Under the pieces are notes generated by a model that ran no database searches, was not told where the DNA came from, and saw nothing but the letters and a program-made list of their open reading frames with translations. Shown here in pieces: positions 26,507 through 35,073 of a stretch of 64,000 bases of DNA. The translations under genes were made by a program, and so were the position numbers. The DNA is from Caedibacter sp. 38-128 (lineage in GTDB: Bacteria > Pseudomonadota > Alphaproteobacteria > Caedimonadales > Caedimonadaceae), in assembly GCA_001898705.1 (NCBI GenBank), contig MKUU01000044.1:124001-188000 (forward strand), given 5' to 3'. Positions within the stretch are counted from its first letter, which is position 1. Each line of letters starts with the position of its first letter.

Positions 26507-27775
26507 TTATTTTTTTTCAAAAATCGCGATAAAAAAACCATCTGTTTTATGTTGATAAGGGGTAAAACGTAAAAATGGGGATGTTGTTTGGCAAGGAGTT
26601 TCCAGTAATTTCCTCCACACTATTGAAACAGGCATCAGTTTAAATTGAGGATGATAAGCAAGAAAATTTTCCACAATTTTTTCATTTTCACACGCAAGCA
26701 AAGAACAGGTGACGTAGATAAGTCTTCCACCTCCTTTAACATTTTGAGCCGCTTTAAAAATAATATCTTTTTGAAGACGAGTGAATTTCGTAAGATTTTC
26801 CGATGTTAACGTAAGCCGCCACTCAGGATGCCTCCGCCATGTTCCAGTGCCTGAGCAAGGCGCATCCACTAAAACGCGATCATAGGTTTTATCGGGCGCA
26901 TCTGCCAGAAAAGAAATATTTTGACATCCTGTGCGCTGAGCGCGAAATTCGGCTTTTTTTAGACGACTAGATGACACATCATAGGCATCAATACGTCCCT
27001 TATTTCCCATAAGCATTGCTAATGCGAGTGTTTTACCTCCTGCCCCTGCACAATAATCTAAAATTGTCTCTCCGCTTTGCACATCACACAACAAACTAAT
27101 CAATTGTGAGGCTTCATCTTGAAATTCAAATAAACCCTGTCGATATGATGGGTGATCTTTCAAATTAAGGCGTCTTGCCACCCTAAGACCAAAAGGAGAA
27201 TATGGCACCTCAGTAACTGCAATCCCTTCACTTTCTAATGATTTTTTAATCACTTCTCGACTTGTTTTTAAAAGATTAACTCGCAGATCAACAGCGGCTT
27301 CCTGATTTAAACTTTCAGCTTCGGAAATCGCATTTACATCAAAAATACTTTGAAATTCTGACCATAAAAACTCTGGTATATTTGCTTCAGCCCATGCCGG
27401 CCACTTTACGGCTTCTTTTGAAAGATCCTTTAAAAAATCTTGCTCAGCCATTGTCAATGGAGGTGGTGCATGACCAATACCTGAAAACCAATCTTTTAAT
27501 TCCTCTTCTTTATGCAGAAATAACTTAAGATACGCCAATAAATATAAGCGTACTGAAGATATCCGAGGAAGTTTTTCTTGGGTTATATAAAGAAGTTTAT
27601 AAAAACTTCTCAAAACGCCGTAGACGAGCTCTAAAATAGTACGTCGATCCTGCGAACCTGCATACCGACGTTGCTTAAAATATTGATTAACAATGATGTC
27701 AAAAGGCTGCTCGCTGGGGGTAAAAACATGACTTAAAAGATCTATGGCTGCTGATACACGAGCTCCAGGTGTCAT
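26507..27775 (-). CDS. rsmB: 16S rRNA m5C methyltransferase, RsmB/NOP family
   Basis: A 422-aa protein with an N-terminal NusB-like RNA-binding domain (about 1-130) and a C-terminal SAM methyltransferase domain. DYCAGAGGKTLAL is the SAM motif. The two m5C cysteines are in DAPCSGTGTWRRHPEW and VTCSLLACENE. Assignment to RsmB (m5C967) rather than another family member is by the NusB-like domain. Its start overlaps the rlmE stop. Confidence 0.92.
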   Translation of the reverse strand: MTPGARVSAAIDLLSHVFTPSEQPFDIIVNQYFKQRRYAGSQDRRTILELVYGVLRSFYKLLYITQEKLPRISSVRLYLLAYLKLFLHKEEELKDWFSGIGHAPPPLTMAEQDFLKDLSKEAVKWPAWAEANIPEFLWSEFQSIFDVNAISEAESLNQEAAVDLRVNLLKTSREVIKKSLESEGIAVTEVPYSPFGLRVARRLNLKDHPSYRQGLFEFQDEASQLISLLCDVQSGETILDYCAGAGGKTLALAMLMGNKGRIDAYDVSSSRLKKAEFRAQRTGCQNISFLADAPDKTYDRVLVDAPCSGTGTWRRHPEWRLTLTSENLTKFTRLQKDIIFKAAQNVKGGGRLIYVTCSLLACENEKIVENFLAYHPQFKLMPVSIVWRKLLETPCQTTSPFLRFTPYQHKTDGFFIAIFEKK

Positions 27776-28452
27776 GGATGAAATCCTAAAGCAACCACAT
27801 ACATTTCGGGAGATTCTTTGCGACTTGCTTGAGGTTTCATGTGCTTAATAGTCTTAAAATGACATTTCATCTGTTTTAAAAGCTCAGGATCTGTCCCCCC
27901 CTGAAAAACTTTTGAAATAAACGTCCCCCCAGGAGTTAAAATTTCTCGCGCGAATTGAAAAGCCATTTCAGCCAAAGCAATTGTTCTCAAATGATCTGTA
28001 CCTGCATGCCCAATAGTAGAAGCTGCCATATCACTCATCACAACTTGCGCCCCCTCATTGATAAGAGCTTTTATCTTTTGACGTTGATCTAACTCTAGAA
28101 AATCACCTTGAATCAATACGGCATCACTCAGCGGTTCAATTTCTAAGAGATCAATACCAATGACTTTTCCTCCTGTTTGGTGAGGGTTAATCTTTTGAAC
28201 AGCGACTTGTGCCCATCCGCCGGGAGCTGCGCCCAAATCAATTAAGGTAATTCCAGGCTTCAAAAACTGAAATTTTTCATTCAATTGAATCAATTTAAAA
28301 GCTGCTCTCGACCGAAATCCTTTTGCACGAGCCTCTTGTACATAGGGATCATTTAATTGACGGTGAAGCCAACGCTGCGAAGAAGGTTTTCGCCCGCGAG
28401 CTGTTTTAAGAAGAACTGACTTAGCTCTCATTGTAGGTTTTAAGGATGACAT
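27772..28452 (-). CDS. rlmE: 23S rRNA 2'-O-methyltransferase RlmE (FtsJ/RrmJ)
   Basis: A 226-aa FtsJ-type methyltransferase acting on the 23S rRNA A-loop. Motifs are SRAAFKLIQL (first catalytic Lys), DLGAAPGGWAQVA (SAM binding), MSDMAAS (catalytic Asp) and FISKVFQGG (second Lys). It is flanked by ppx upstream with no gap and rsmB downstream with an ATGA overlap, so all three are probably one transcript. Confidence 0.96.
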   Translation of the reverse strand: MSSLKPTMRAKSVLLKTARGRKPSSQRWLHRQLNDPYVQEARAKGFRSRAAFKLIQLNEKFQFLKPGITLIDLGAAPGGWAQVAVQKINPHQTGGKVIGIDLLEIEPLSDAVLIQGDFLELDQRQKIKALINEGAQVVMSDMAASTIGHAGTDHLRTIALAEMAFQFAREILTPGGTFISKVFQGGTDPELLKQMKCHFKTIKHMKPQASRKESPEMYVVALGFHP

Positions 28453-29448
28453 TTAAGCAACTCGAAATAAAGAGTTAACCGCAGGAAAAGGAATATGGCC
28501 GGAACCGAAAGCGAGCTCTGTCAGAATGCCTTCTCGCACGCCTTTATCCGTAACACGTATTTTGCCAACAGGCCATAACTTACATATTGCTTCTAAAATT
28601 GCCATCCCTCCTAAAATAAGATCTCCTCGGTCGGCTCCTATACATTGGTGAATCATTCTCTCTTCAGAAGCCATCATTTGAACATATTTTATCGTGGCAA
28701 AAACCTCTTCTAAACTCATAATTAAGCCATCCACACGCTCTCGTTGATAACGTTTTAATCCTAAATGTAAAGCCGCCGTGGTCGTGGCAGTGCCAGAACT
28801 TCCTATAAGTTGAACTTGATGTTGCTCTATATAATGATGGATGTTGTTCTTCTTACTGAACTTCTCCAACAAATCATGAGTTCGTTGTTCAATCAAAGAA
28901 TAGGATTTTGCGCTTTCATGCGGAAATTCTTCGGCAAGGGTCACAACCCCGAAAGGCAAAGAAACATAATCTATAAGCTTTAAAGGCTCGTCTTTTTTAA
29001 TTTCAATCCATAACACTTCCGTACTAGCACCACCAATATCAAATAATATTGCATAAGGAATTAAGGGGTCTAAGACACTTGCACACCCTTTAAGAGCCAA
29101 TAAAGCTTCTTGTTGCTGAGAGACAACTTCAAGCTGAATACCTGTCTTTTCTGAAACTTGTTTTACAAAGTCAGGACCGTTCTGAGCACGCCGACAGGCT
29201 TCAGTTGCAACTGCTCTTAATTTAAAGGGGGCATGATGGCGCAAACGTTTTGCACATGTCTCTAGCACATCAAAGGCTCTTTTCATGGCTAATTTATTTA
29301 GTTTACCGGTCTGAGTAAGCCCTTCCCCTAACCTAATATTACGCGAAAAAACTTCGATGATGTCTAAATGTTGGGCGCCTTTCTTGCCAACAATTAATCG
29401 ACAAGTATTACTACCTAAATCGATTGCCGCCAAAAGATCTTTATTCAT
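28453..29448 (-). CDS. ppx: Ppx/GppA family exopolyphosphatase
   Basis: A 331-aa member of the ASKHA-fold family that hydrolyses polyphosphate or (p)ppGpp pentaphosphate. The N-terminal phosphate loop IDLGSNTCRLIVG, a second DIGGASTEV motif, and the GSSGTATTTAALHLGL segment are visible. At this length it lacks the extra C-terminal domains of E. coli Ppx, as in the alphaproteobacterial short form. It abuts rlmE, its usual neighbour in the class. Confidence 0.93.
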   Translation of the reverse strand: MNKDLLAAIDLGSNTCRLIVGKKGAQHLDIIEVFSRNIRLGEGLTQTGKLNKLAMKRAFDVLETCAKRLRHHAPFKLRAVATEACRRAQNGPDFVKQVSEKTGIQLEVVSQQQEALLALKGCASVLDPLIPYAILFDIGGASTEVLWIEIKKDEPLKLIDYVSLPFGVVTLAEEFPHESAKSYSLIEQRTHDLLEKFSKKNNIHHYIEQHQVQLIGSSGTATTTAALHLGLKRYQRERVDGLIMSLEEVFATIKYVQMMASEERMIHQCIGADRGDLILGGMAILEAICKLWPVGKIRVTDKGVREGILTELAFGSGHIPFPAVNSLFRVA

Positions 29449-29649
29449 AATAAAAAGTATTTCTAAATTTAATCTACAAAGTTTTTATGTTTAATTTTAA
29501 CAAAATCAAATTTAATACTTAACAATTTCATTTAAAGTTAAAATAAGATTAATTTTATCATTTTTGAACTAAAAAACCAATTAAAAATAAAGAAGAAATA
29601 AAACCCAAGATTTCAGAAAATTTTTATGGTTTTTTATCTGTAGAATACC

Positions 29650-29850
29650 TTATTTTTTTACAATGTACCGACAGCTGCAGTAAGGGCAAATAGCGACACC
29701 CGTTTTCAAAAGATCTAAAAAAACACGCGGATGCCCAAATTTTGTATCCCCTGCACAGTAAACCCAAGATTTAGAAGAGAGAACGTTTATTTCCCTAAAA
29801 GTATTATCTTTTTTATCTTCTATCGTTGTATCTCTTGTCTCATCCTGCAT
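29650..29850 (-). CDS. CHCC-type zinc-finger protein (NDUFS6-like)
   Basis: A 66-aa protein with the zf-CHCC pattern: VYCAG, then FGHPRVFLDL, then CPYCSCRYIV, giving ligands Cys-His-Cys-Cys. Alphaproteobacterial homologues are related to the mitochondrial complex I subunit NDUFS6. The N-terminal 20 residues are polar and poorly conserved in appearance. It lies 16 bases downstream of the ampG-like gene. The 200 bases after it (29449-29649) are AT-rich with no gene seen. Confidence 0.85.
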   Translation of the reverse strand: MQDETRDTTIEDKKDNTFREINVLSSKSWVYCAGDTKFGHPRVFLDLLKTGVAICPYCSCRYIVKK

Positions 29851-29866
29851 CCTGTATATGCCTCTC

Positions 29867-31153
29867 TTAATTTGAAAACCACAAATTTTCTTTTTTTATG
29901 CGAGAAAGATAATAAATGACCATTAAAGTAGGCACAACACCAAAGGTTGCAAGCCAAAACAAAGTATTCCATCCTAAATGCTCAACAATCCATCCAGAAG
30001 ACGAAGAAAAGATAACTCTTCCGAGATGAGTGGTTGATGTCAATAAAGCTAACTGAGTTGCAGCATAAGAAGGGGAACACAAAGTCATTTGATAAGCAAA
30101 TAATGCTGTGACTCTCATTCCTCCCGTTATATTATCTAAAGCTACAATCAAATAAAAAACAATACTGTTGTGCCCCACTATTCCTAAAAGAATAAATCCT
30201 AGAGCTGTTATCCCATGAAAAGCCCCACACCAAAATAAGCTTTTCAGCATTCCATAGCGCTTTACAATAAGACCGCCTATAAATCCTCCTAAAATAGTTG
30301 CCCATAATCCAAAAATTTTCGAACCATTCGCAATTTCAATATTCGTAAAGCCAAGTTTATTAAAATAAATATTCCCCATAGAGCCAATCAAATTGTCACC
30401 GCATTTATAAAAAAGCATGATGAATAGGCTCGCAAGCCAAGCTGGCTGTTTGATAAAATCATGAAAAGGCGCAATCAGTGCTCCATAAAACCAACTTAAA
30501 AGGGGGCCCCGCCACCCCTTTAATCGAGGATGTGTTAAGAGATATTCTCGAGCCTTTTGTTCACGCAATTGGCTTTCAGGATTTTGGAGAGGGCGAGGCT
30601 CAAGCGCACATAAAGTCGTAATGAGGCCAATACATTGAAAACCAGTCATCACAAGGTAGACCGTATTCCAGCTCAGGAATGAAGCTAAATAAAAAGCGCC
30701 AGCCCCTGCCAACAGAATTCCCAGCCTATATCCAAAAATACCGGCAGCTTCTCCAGCACCATATTGAGCTCTTTGAAGACGTTCAACTTGATAGGCAAGC
30801 ATGACAATGTCCTGCGTTGCAGAAAAAAAGGCAATTAAAAATACAAAAATAACTATTTGTTCCAAATGATGAGCAGGATCAAGCCGACTTAAACAAAATA
30901 AAAAAATGATTAAGAAACTTTGACTTAAAAAAAGCCACGCTCGCCGGCGCCCAAGCCAACGTGTTAATCCGGGCAAACGTAACCGATCGATCAAAGGAGC
31001 CCATAAAAACTTAATCGTATAAGGCAAAACTGCTATACTCATAAGTCCAATTTTTGTTAAACTAATTTTTTCCTGTGCCATCCAATACCCCAGCGTCGAA
31101 GCTGTTAAGAGCAACGGCAGACCACAAGAAAAACCTAAAAGAGCAATCACCAA
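29867..31153 (-). CDS. ampG: AmpG-like MFS permease
   Basis: A 428-aa membrane transporter with about 12 segments and the AmpG signature: LLGFSCGLPLLLTASTLGYW, then FLWAPLIDRL and LGRRRAWL. The family imports muropeptides for cell-wall recycling. The coding similarity extends upstream of the only usable starts (TTG 31153 or GTG 31150): the in-frame region up to about 31225 reads ...QSYYDRC in the style of AmpG N-termini but contains no ATG, GTG or TTG. The real start is uncertain. Confidence 0.88.
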   Translation of the reverse strand: MVIALLGFSCGLPLLLTASTLGYWMAQEKISLTKIGLMSIAVLPYTIKFLWAPLIDRLRLPGLTRWLGRRRAWLFLSQSFLIIFLFCLSRLDPAHHLEQIVIFVFLIAFFSATQDIVMLAYQVERLQRAQYGAGEAAGIFGYRLGILLAGAGAFYLASFLSWNTVYLVMTGFQCIGLITTLCALEPRPLQNPESQLREQKAREYLLTHPRLKGWRGPLLSWFYGALIAPFHDFIKQPAWLASLFIMLFYKCGDNLIGSMGNIYFNKLGFTNIEIANGSKIFGLWATILGGFIGGLIVKRYGMLKSLFWCGAFHGITALGFILLGIVGHNSIVFYLIVALDNITGGMRVTALFAYQMTLCSPSYAATQLALLTSTTHLGRVIFSSSSGWIVEHLGWNTLFWLATFGVVPTLMVIYYLSRIKKENLWFSN

Positions 31154-31422
31154 AATACAGCGGTCATAATAAGATTGTATTAATAATTGCTTTGTTTCCT
31201 TAAAGAAATTTTTAACTCCTTATTATTTCTATCGATCAAAGTCATAGTACAAAAACTTTCTCGAGAGAAGAAAAGTTTTTCTTTGATAGAATGACAATAA
31301 TGCCTTTCTAAGGCCTTACAATAAATACCTATTGTCGCATACTGGAGACCTCTTTATGATACATCCGTTAAATAGATGTTCACTTAACGCATTAATTTAA
31401 AATCTAAAAAAGGAAATATAAA

Positions 31423-31833
31423 ATGAAAAATGCATTTATTTATTTTGTAATCGGGATTGGCACTCTTTCGTTGTGCCCAATTGCTTTTACAGAAGCCGCG
31501 CCTCAAGCATTAGAGCAAGAAGCGGAACATAAGAGCGCTCTTTCTAATCAAGAGATGGGAAACAACCAAGTTGTAGAAGAAAATCTTCCTGAAGATACCG
31601 TTAAAAATACCCCAAAAAAGAAAAAACAGACAAAAAAACCACGTAAAGCAAAACAAAAAACTGATAAAAAAAAGTCCCCAAAGAAAACCAAAAAGAGCAA
31701 AGCAAAACAAAAAAAGAAGGCGCCTGCTATAAAAGAAGAAGAAACTAAAACGAAAGATCTTCCTTCTTCACAAGATGAAGCAGCAGAATTACCCTCTGAA
31801 AGTCCTTTAAATTCAACTGAAGATAATGAATAA
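31423..31833 (+). CDS. Small exported lysine-rich protein
   Basis: A 136-aa protein with a signal peptide (FIYFVIGIGTLSLCPIAFTEA) followed by an acidic segment, a very basic block (about residues 62-102, mostly Lys with Pro, Ala, Thr) and an acidic tail. The basic block resembles histone H1-like tails in composition only. GGAAA lies before the ATG. A hairpin terminator follows. Function unknown; it could bind nucleic acid or acidic polymers outside the cytoplasm. Confidence 0.65.
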   Translation: MKNAFIYFVIGIGTLSLCPIAFTEAAPQALEQEAEHKSALSNQEMGNNQVVEENLPEDTVKNTPKKKKQTKKPRKAKQKTDKKKSPKKTKKSKAKQKKKAPAIKEEETKTKDLPSSQDEAAELPSESPLNSTEDNE

Positions 31834-31851
31834 TTTTAATATTTTCAAATT

Positions 31852-31878
31852 GAAGGCCACTTGTAAGGTGGCCTTTCA
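31852..31878 (+). terminator. Hairpin terminator after the lysine-rich gene
   Basis: AAGGCCAC-(TTGTAA)-GGTGGCCTTTC forms a strong stem ending in a short T-run, between convergent genes. Confidence 0.65.
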
Positions 31879-31882
31879 CATC

Positions 31883-32602
31883 TCACCAAGAATAAATGTA
31901 ATAAAAACCCGTCACCACAAATAAAGAAAGTAAAACAAAAATAATACTCTCAACGATGAAGAAAAGAAAACGTAAGTGGGGAGAAATTGTCTCAATAAAT
32001 TTTTGTTGTTGCCTTAGAAGTTCTTTCCGAATCGCATAACTAAGTATACCTACACCCCCCAACAATATTATAATGTGGAAGAAAGATGGTTTTAAGGCAA
32101 CCAAACCGCTAATAAACCACGCAATGACCCCAAAGAACATTAAAAAACCACCATATCGCGTTGTCCAAAATAGAATCGATTCGGTTACGAGCTGTTCATT
32201 TTTAATGAAAAAATTAATAAGGTAAGGGGTAATAAATTTTGTTAAAGCTAAAATATAACCTAATAATACGCTCAAAGTTGTCAGCAAGAACAGAACATGA
32301 AGAGCTTCAATATCAATAGCACCTACAAAAGGAACATGGGCACGCTGCAACGTCCGCAATAAAACTGTGAGAGCACTCGAGAAAAATAAGCCCCCTAAAA
32401 TAGGCGCCCAAACTTGCATATGAAGAAAGTTAAATAGCTTCAAAAAAGCTTGGCGACCTTCGATATTCTCGCCAGGTAAAAGAAAAAAAGGAGCCAATAA
32501 AATAAGCACCTTTTGTCCTATGGCTGTCTCAAAAAAGGAATGAGATGCGCGCTCAAAGAAATTTATAAATCTTGCTTGTAGCTTACGCAAAAGCCCAATC
32601 AT
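31883..32602 (-). CDS. Hypothetical membrane protein, 239 aa
   Basis: An integral membrane protein with about five to six hydrophobic segments (for example GQKVLILLAPFFLLP, VLFLLTTLSVLLGYILALT, GGFLMFFGVIAWFISGLVAL, IIILLGGVGILSY, FLFFIVESIIFVLLSLFVVTG). The N-terminus is amphipathic and basic. No family recognised. Convergent with the lysine-rich exported gene and sharing its terminator region. Confidence 0.6.
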   Translation of the reverse strand: MIGLLRKLQARFINFFERASHSFFETAIGQKVLILLAPFFLLPGENIEGRQAFLKLFNFLHMQVWAPILGGLFFSSALTVLLRTLQRAHVPFVGAIDIEALHVLFLLTTLSVLLGYILALTKFITPYLINFFIKNEQLVTESILFWTTRYGGFLMFFGVIAWFISGLVALKPSFFHIIILLGGVGILSYAIRKELLRQQQKFIETISPHLRFLFFIVESIIFVLLSLFVVTGFYYIYSW

Positions 32603-32688
32603 ACACTCTGAACCTTCTTAACGATCATGAGTATATCATATACAGCGCAATCAACATCATTAACTTTATTATTTTGCAACAATTAAAA

Positions 32689-33156
32689 CTATTTCGCCTC
32701 TATCATCCAATCTTTAAAAATAGTCTCAGATATTTTATCTATAGGCTTTCCTGCAACCGCCCAATCTACAAACTGTACCAACCCACCAGCAAAACGGGTG
32801 CAATTACTACTGTAGGCATTAACCTCATCCCGAAACTTTGAGGGTTCTTTTGCTGTTCGAATTTTTATTTTATCACCCGTAAATTTTGTAAACTCAGCAA
32901 ATCTAAGATTAAAAGCTCTTTTATAAACCTCTTTATTTTTATAATTCTCTTTGGTCTTTTTTGAGCTCAAAAGGGTTGGTTTCTTGATGTTATCAATTCG
33001 CTGTCCTTGGGCTTTCACATTCTGATACGTTTTTTCACAGCTTGCTATGACGTCTTCAGCATTTTTTCTCATGGCTGGTGAAATGTCTGTGGCATCCCCA
33101 TAAGAAGAATAGCAGAGCGCAAAAGTACTGCAAACTAACATCAATCTTTTTTTCAT
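32689..33156 (-). CDS. Hypothetical periplasmic protein, 155 aa
   Basis: A signal peptide (KKRLMLVCSTFALCYSSYG) is followed by a mostly helical, Lys-rich mature domain with two Cys (C40 and C118 region) that could form a disulfide. No family recognised. AAGGAG precedes the ATG. A perfect palindrome lies just upstream. Confidence 0.6.
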   Translation of the reverse strand: MKKRLMLVCSTFALCYSSYGDATDISPAMRKNAEDVIASCEKTYQNVKAQGQRIDNIKKPTLLSSKKTKENYKNKEVYKRAFNLRFAEFTKFTGDKIKIRTAKEPSKFRDEVNAYSSNCTRFAGGLVQFVDWAVAGKPIDKISETIFKDWMIEAK

Positions 33157-33180
33157 TTTTACAGACTCCTTATAAACAAT

Positions 33181-33195
33181 ATAAGCTTAGCTTAT
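33181..33195 (-). promoter_or_regulatory. Perfect palindrome upstream of the 155-aa exported gene
   Basis: ATAAGCT-T-AGCTTAT is a perfect 7-bp dyad 25 bases before the start codon at 33156. It could be an operator, but palindromes of this base composition also occur by chance. Confidence 0.3.
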
Positions 33196-33244
33196 AATAT
33201 TAACCTTAATTATTAATTAAGAATCTTAAATGAACAAACATACC

Positions 33245-33375
33245 CTTAAAGCTTTTTCTGGCCATGCACGCGCTCAAAAAAGCAATGTATTAAGCAATGA
33301 TTTTTCTTCTGAAAATTATCTAAATAAGATTGGTATCGCGCTTGTGAAGCCTTCTTAAAAAATGCTTTATGTGGA
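33245..33375 (-). pseudogene. Decayed duplicate of the glycosyltransferase 3' end
   Basis: These about 130 bases align with 34032-34165, the 3' end of the GT4 gene. Shared blocks include GCTCAAAAAA, GCAATGTATT, TTTTTCTTCTG, AAAATTATCTA and ATAAGATTG, interrupted by small indels and substitutions that destroy the frame. This is a vestige of a partial duplication on the far side of the HAD gene. Confidence 0.75.
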
Positions 33376-33378
33376 TTG

Positions 33379-33989
33379 TTATGTAAGCAAATTCAATTCT
33401 TGAAGGAATGTTTTCAATTGCTTTAAATCCCCTTTATATAAGTAGGATTGCCAGCCTCGCGCTTTTGCGCCTTCTACATTAGCAAGGGTATCATCAATCA
33501 ATAATATTTGTTTTGATTCTAACCCAAGCTCATTTTCTATATATCGATAAAATCCCGACTCTGGTTTTATATGACCTATAGCATAAGAAGCGAAACATCC
33601 TCTAAATGTATGACCCACAATTTTCTTAATGTGTTTTGTTCGATAGCTATCTTGGTTCGTCCCCAGATAAGCAGGAACCCCAATAGATTTAACAAGATTC
33701 AACATTTCTAAATTAACATGGTTATCATGCTTTAGCCAATAATCGATATACTCTTCTGGGGACAGACTAAGATCATCAAAGATCTTATCTTCAAAAACTC
33801 TTCTGAGGTACTCTAATGTACCAATTTTCCCCCTCGTAACATTGTCCCATTCCGGAGAAAAAATTTCTTTAAAAGAAATCCCCGTACTCCCAAGTCCTTA
33901 CGAATTGAGCTTGACCAAAAATAATTACCGCAAGCATCCTGACTTTTAAAAACAACTCCATCCACATCAAATATTATGCTTTTAATCAT
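33379..33989 (-). pseudogene. HAD-superfamily hydrolase, frameshifted
   Basis: Reading the minus strand from ATG 33989 gives MIKSIIFDVDGVVFKSQ, a HAD motif I, for about 34 codons. The frame then closes, but homologous-looking sequence continues in another frame (STGISFKEIFSPEWDNV onward) through LILRRVF-type helices to LLIDDTLANVEGAKARGW, the HAD motif IV. Adding one G in the run at 33889-33891 would restore a single frame of about 203 codons. It is either a recent pseudogene or a sequencing error. A free-standing 108-aa piece (33379-33705) would lack the catalytic Asp. Confidence 0.8.
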
Positions 33990-34026
33990 TTATATATCCC
34001 TTCTTATGCCAATCTTCTCCATCTGA

Positions 34027-35073
34027 CTAAACTTTTAATCGTTTTTTCCCCTGCACATGCTCAAAAAAAGCAATGTATTGAGCAATAATTTTTTCTTCTG
34101 TAAAATTATCTAGATAAGATTGATATCCTGCTTGTGTAACCTTTTTAAAAAGAACTTTATTTTGCAGAACTTCTTGGATGGCAGAAGCTAACTGGTTTAT
34201 ATCATCAATCGGCGTCAAAAGCCCATTTTCTAAATGATTTATAAGACTCTTGGGACCTGCACTGTCAGCGGACACAACAGGTTTTTGATGTGCCCAGGCT
34301 TCTATGACCACATTCCCCAAAGGCTCAATCCGAGAAGGACATACATAAATATCAGCTGCTTGATAAAGAGCACTCACATCTTTTCGCCAGCCTAAAAACC
34401 GTACTCGATCCATAACATGATATTTAGCAGCTAAAATTTCGAGAGCTTTACGCTCTTCACCTTCTCCTCCTAACCACAAATACACCCCAGGGATTTGGGC
34501 TAAAGCAGGAATCAAAATATCAAAACCTTTATTACGATGTAACCGTCCTAAAGCCAACAGAACTGGTGCATCTTTAGGTGTTGAAAGAGCCTGACGATCT
34601 TGTACAATTGAACATGATGGCGCATCCACAAAATTTGGTAAATAATGACTAAAATTGAGAGGCCACCCTTGTTGCGTACAGTAATCACGAATTCCTTGTG
34701 TATTTCCTATCAGATGGTCGGCCTTTTGATAATATTTAAGATTATAATACCCGCCCAACCGAGCAGCCAGAACGTAAGGTCCTTGAGGACATAGCTCGCT
34801 TGCTCGACTCATCCACGTGAGAACAATGTCAGGCTTAAAAGTATCCAGGGTTTGTCGAAGGATGCGCGGTGTTTGAAAATCAAAAATACGCCTAAAAGGA
34901 GCGATAATAGGCTCCAATCCATTATCTTTTAAAAAAGTCACTCGATCATGATAGGGACGAACTACGACGGCTTGCTGAAGTCCTTTTTTATGAAGCCCAA
35001 CGACAAGACGATCGAAAAATTTTTCAGCGCCTCCTCTTTCTCCTCCTGCCATGAGTTGCAAAATACGCATCAT
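34027..35073 (-). CDS. Glycosyltransferase family 4
   Basis: A 348-aa GT-B glycosyltransferase. N-terminal LQLMAGGERGGAEKFF is the acceptor-side glycine loop. The C-terminal donor-binding half has ALGRLHRNKGFDILI, GGEGEERKALE, VRFLGWRKDV, and the retaining-type acidic motif CPSRIEPLGNVVIEAWA. It probably adds a sugar to lipopolysaccharide core or another envelope glycan. Its start overlaps the stop of the GT9 gene (ATGA), so the pair act in one pathway. A decayed copy of its 3' end lies 0.8 kb away. Confidence 0.92.
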   Translation of the reverse strand: MMRILQLMAGGERGGAEKFFDRLVVGLHKKGLQQAVVVRPYHDRVTFLKDNGLEPIIAPFRRIFDFQTPRILRQTLDTFKPDIVLTWMSRASELCPQGPYVLAARLGGYYNLKYYQKADHLIGNTQGIRDYCTQQGWPLNFSHYLPNFVDAPSCSIVQDRQALSTPKDAPVLLALGRLHRNKGFDILIPALAQIPGVYLWLGGEGEERKALEILAAKYHVMDRVRFLGWRKDVSALYQAADIYVCPSRIEPLGNVVIEAWAHQKPVVSADSAGPKSLINHLENGLLTPIDDINQLASAIQEVLQNKVLFKKVTQAGYQSYLDNFTEEKIIAQYIAFFEHVQGKKRLKV

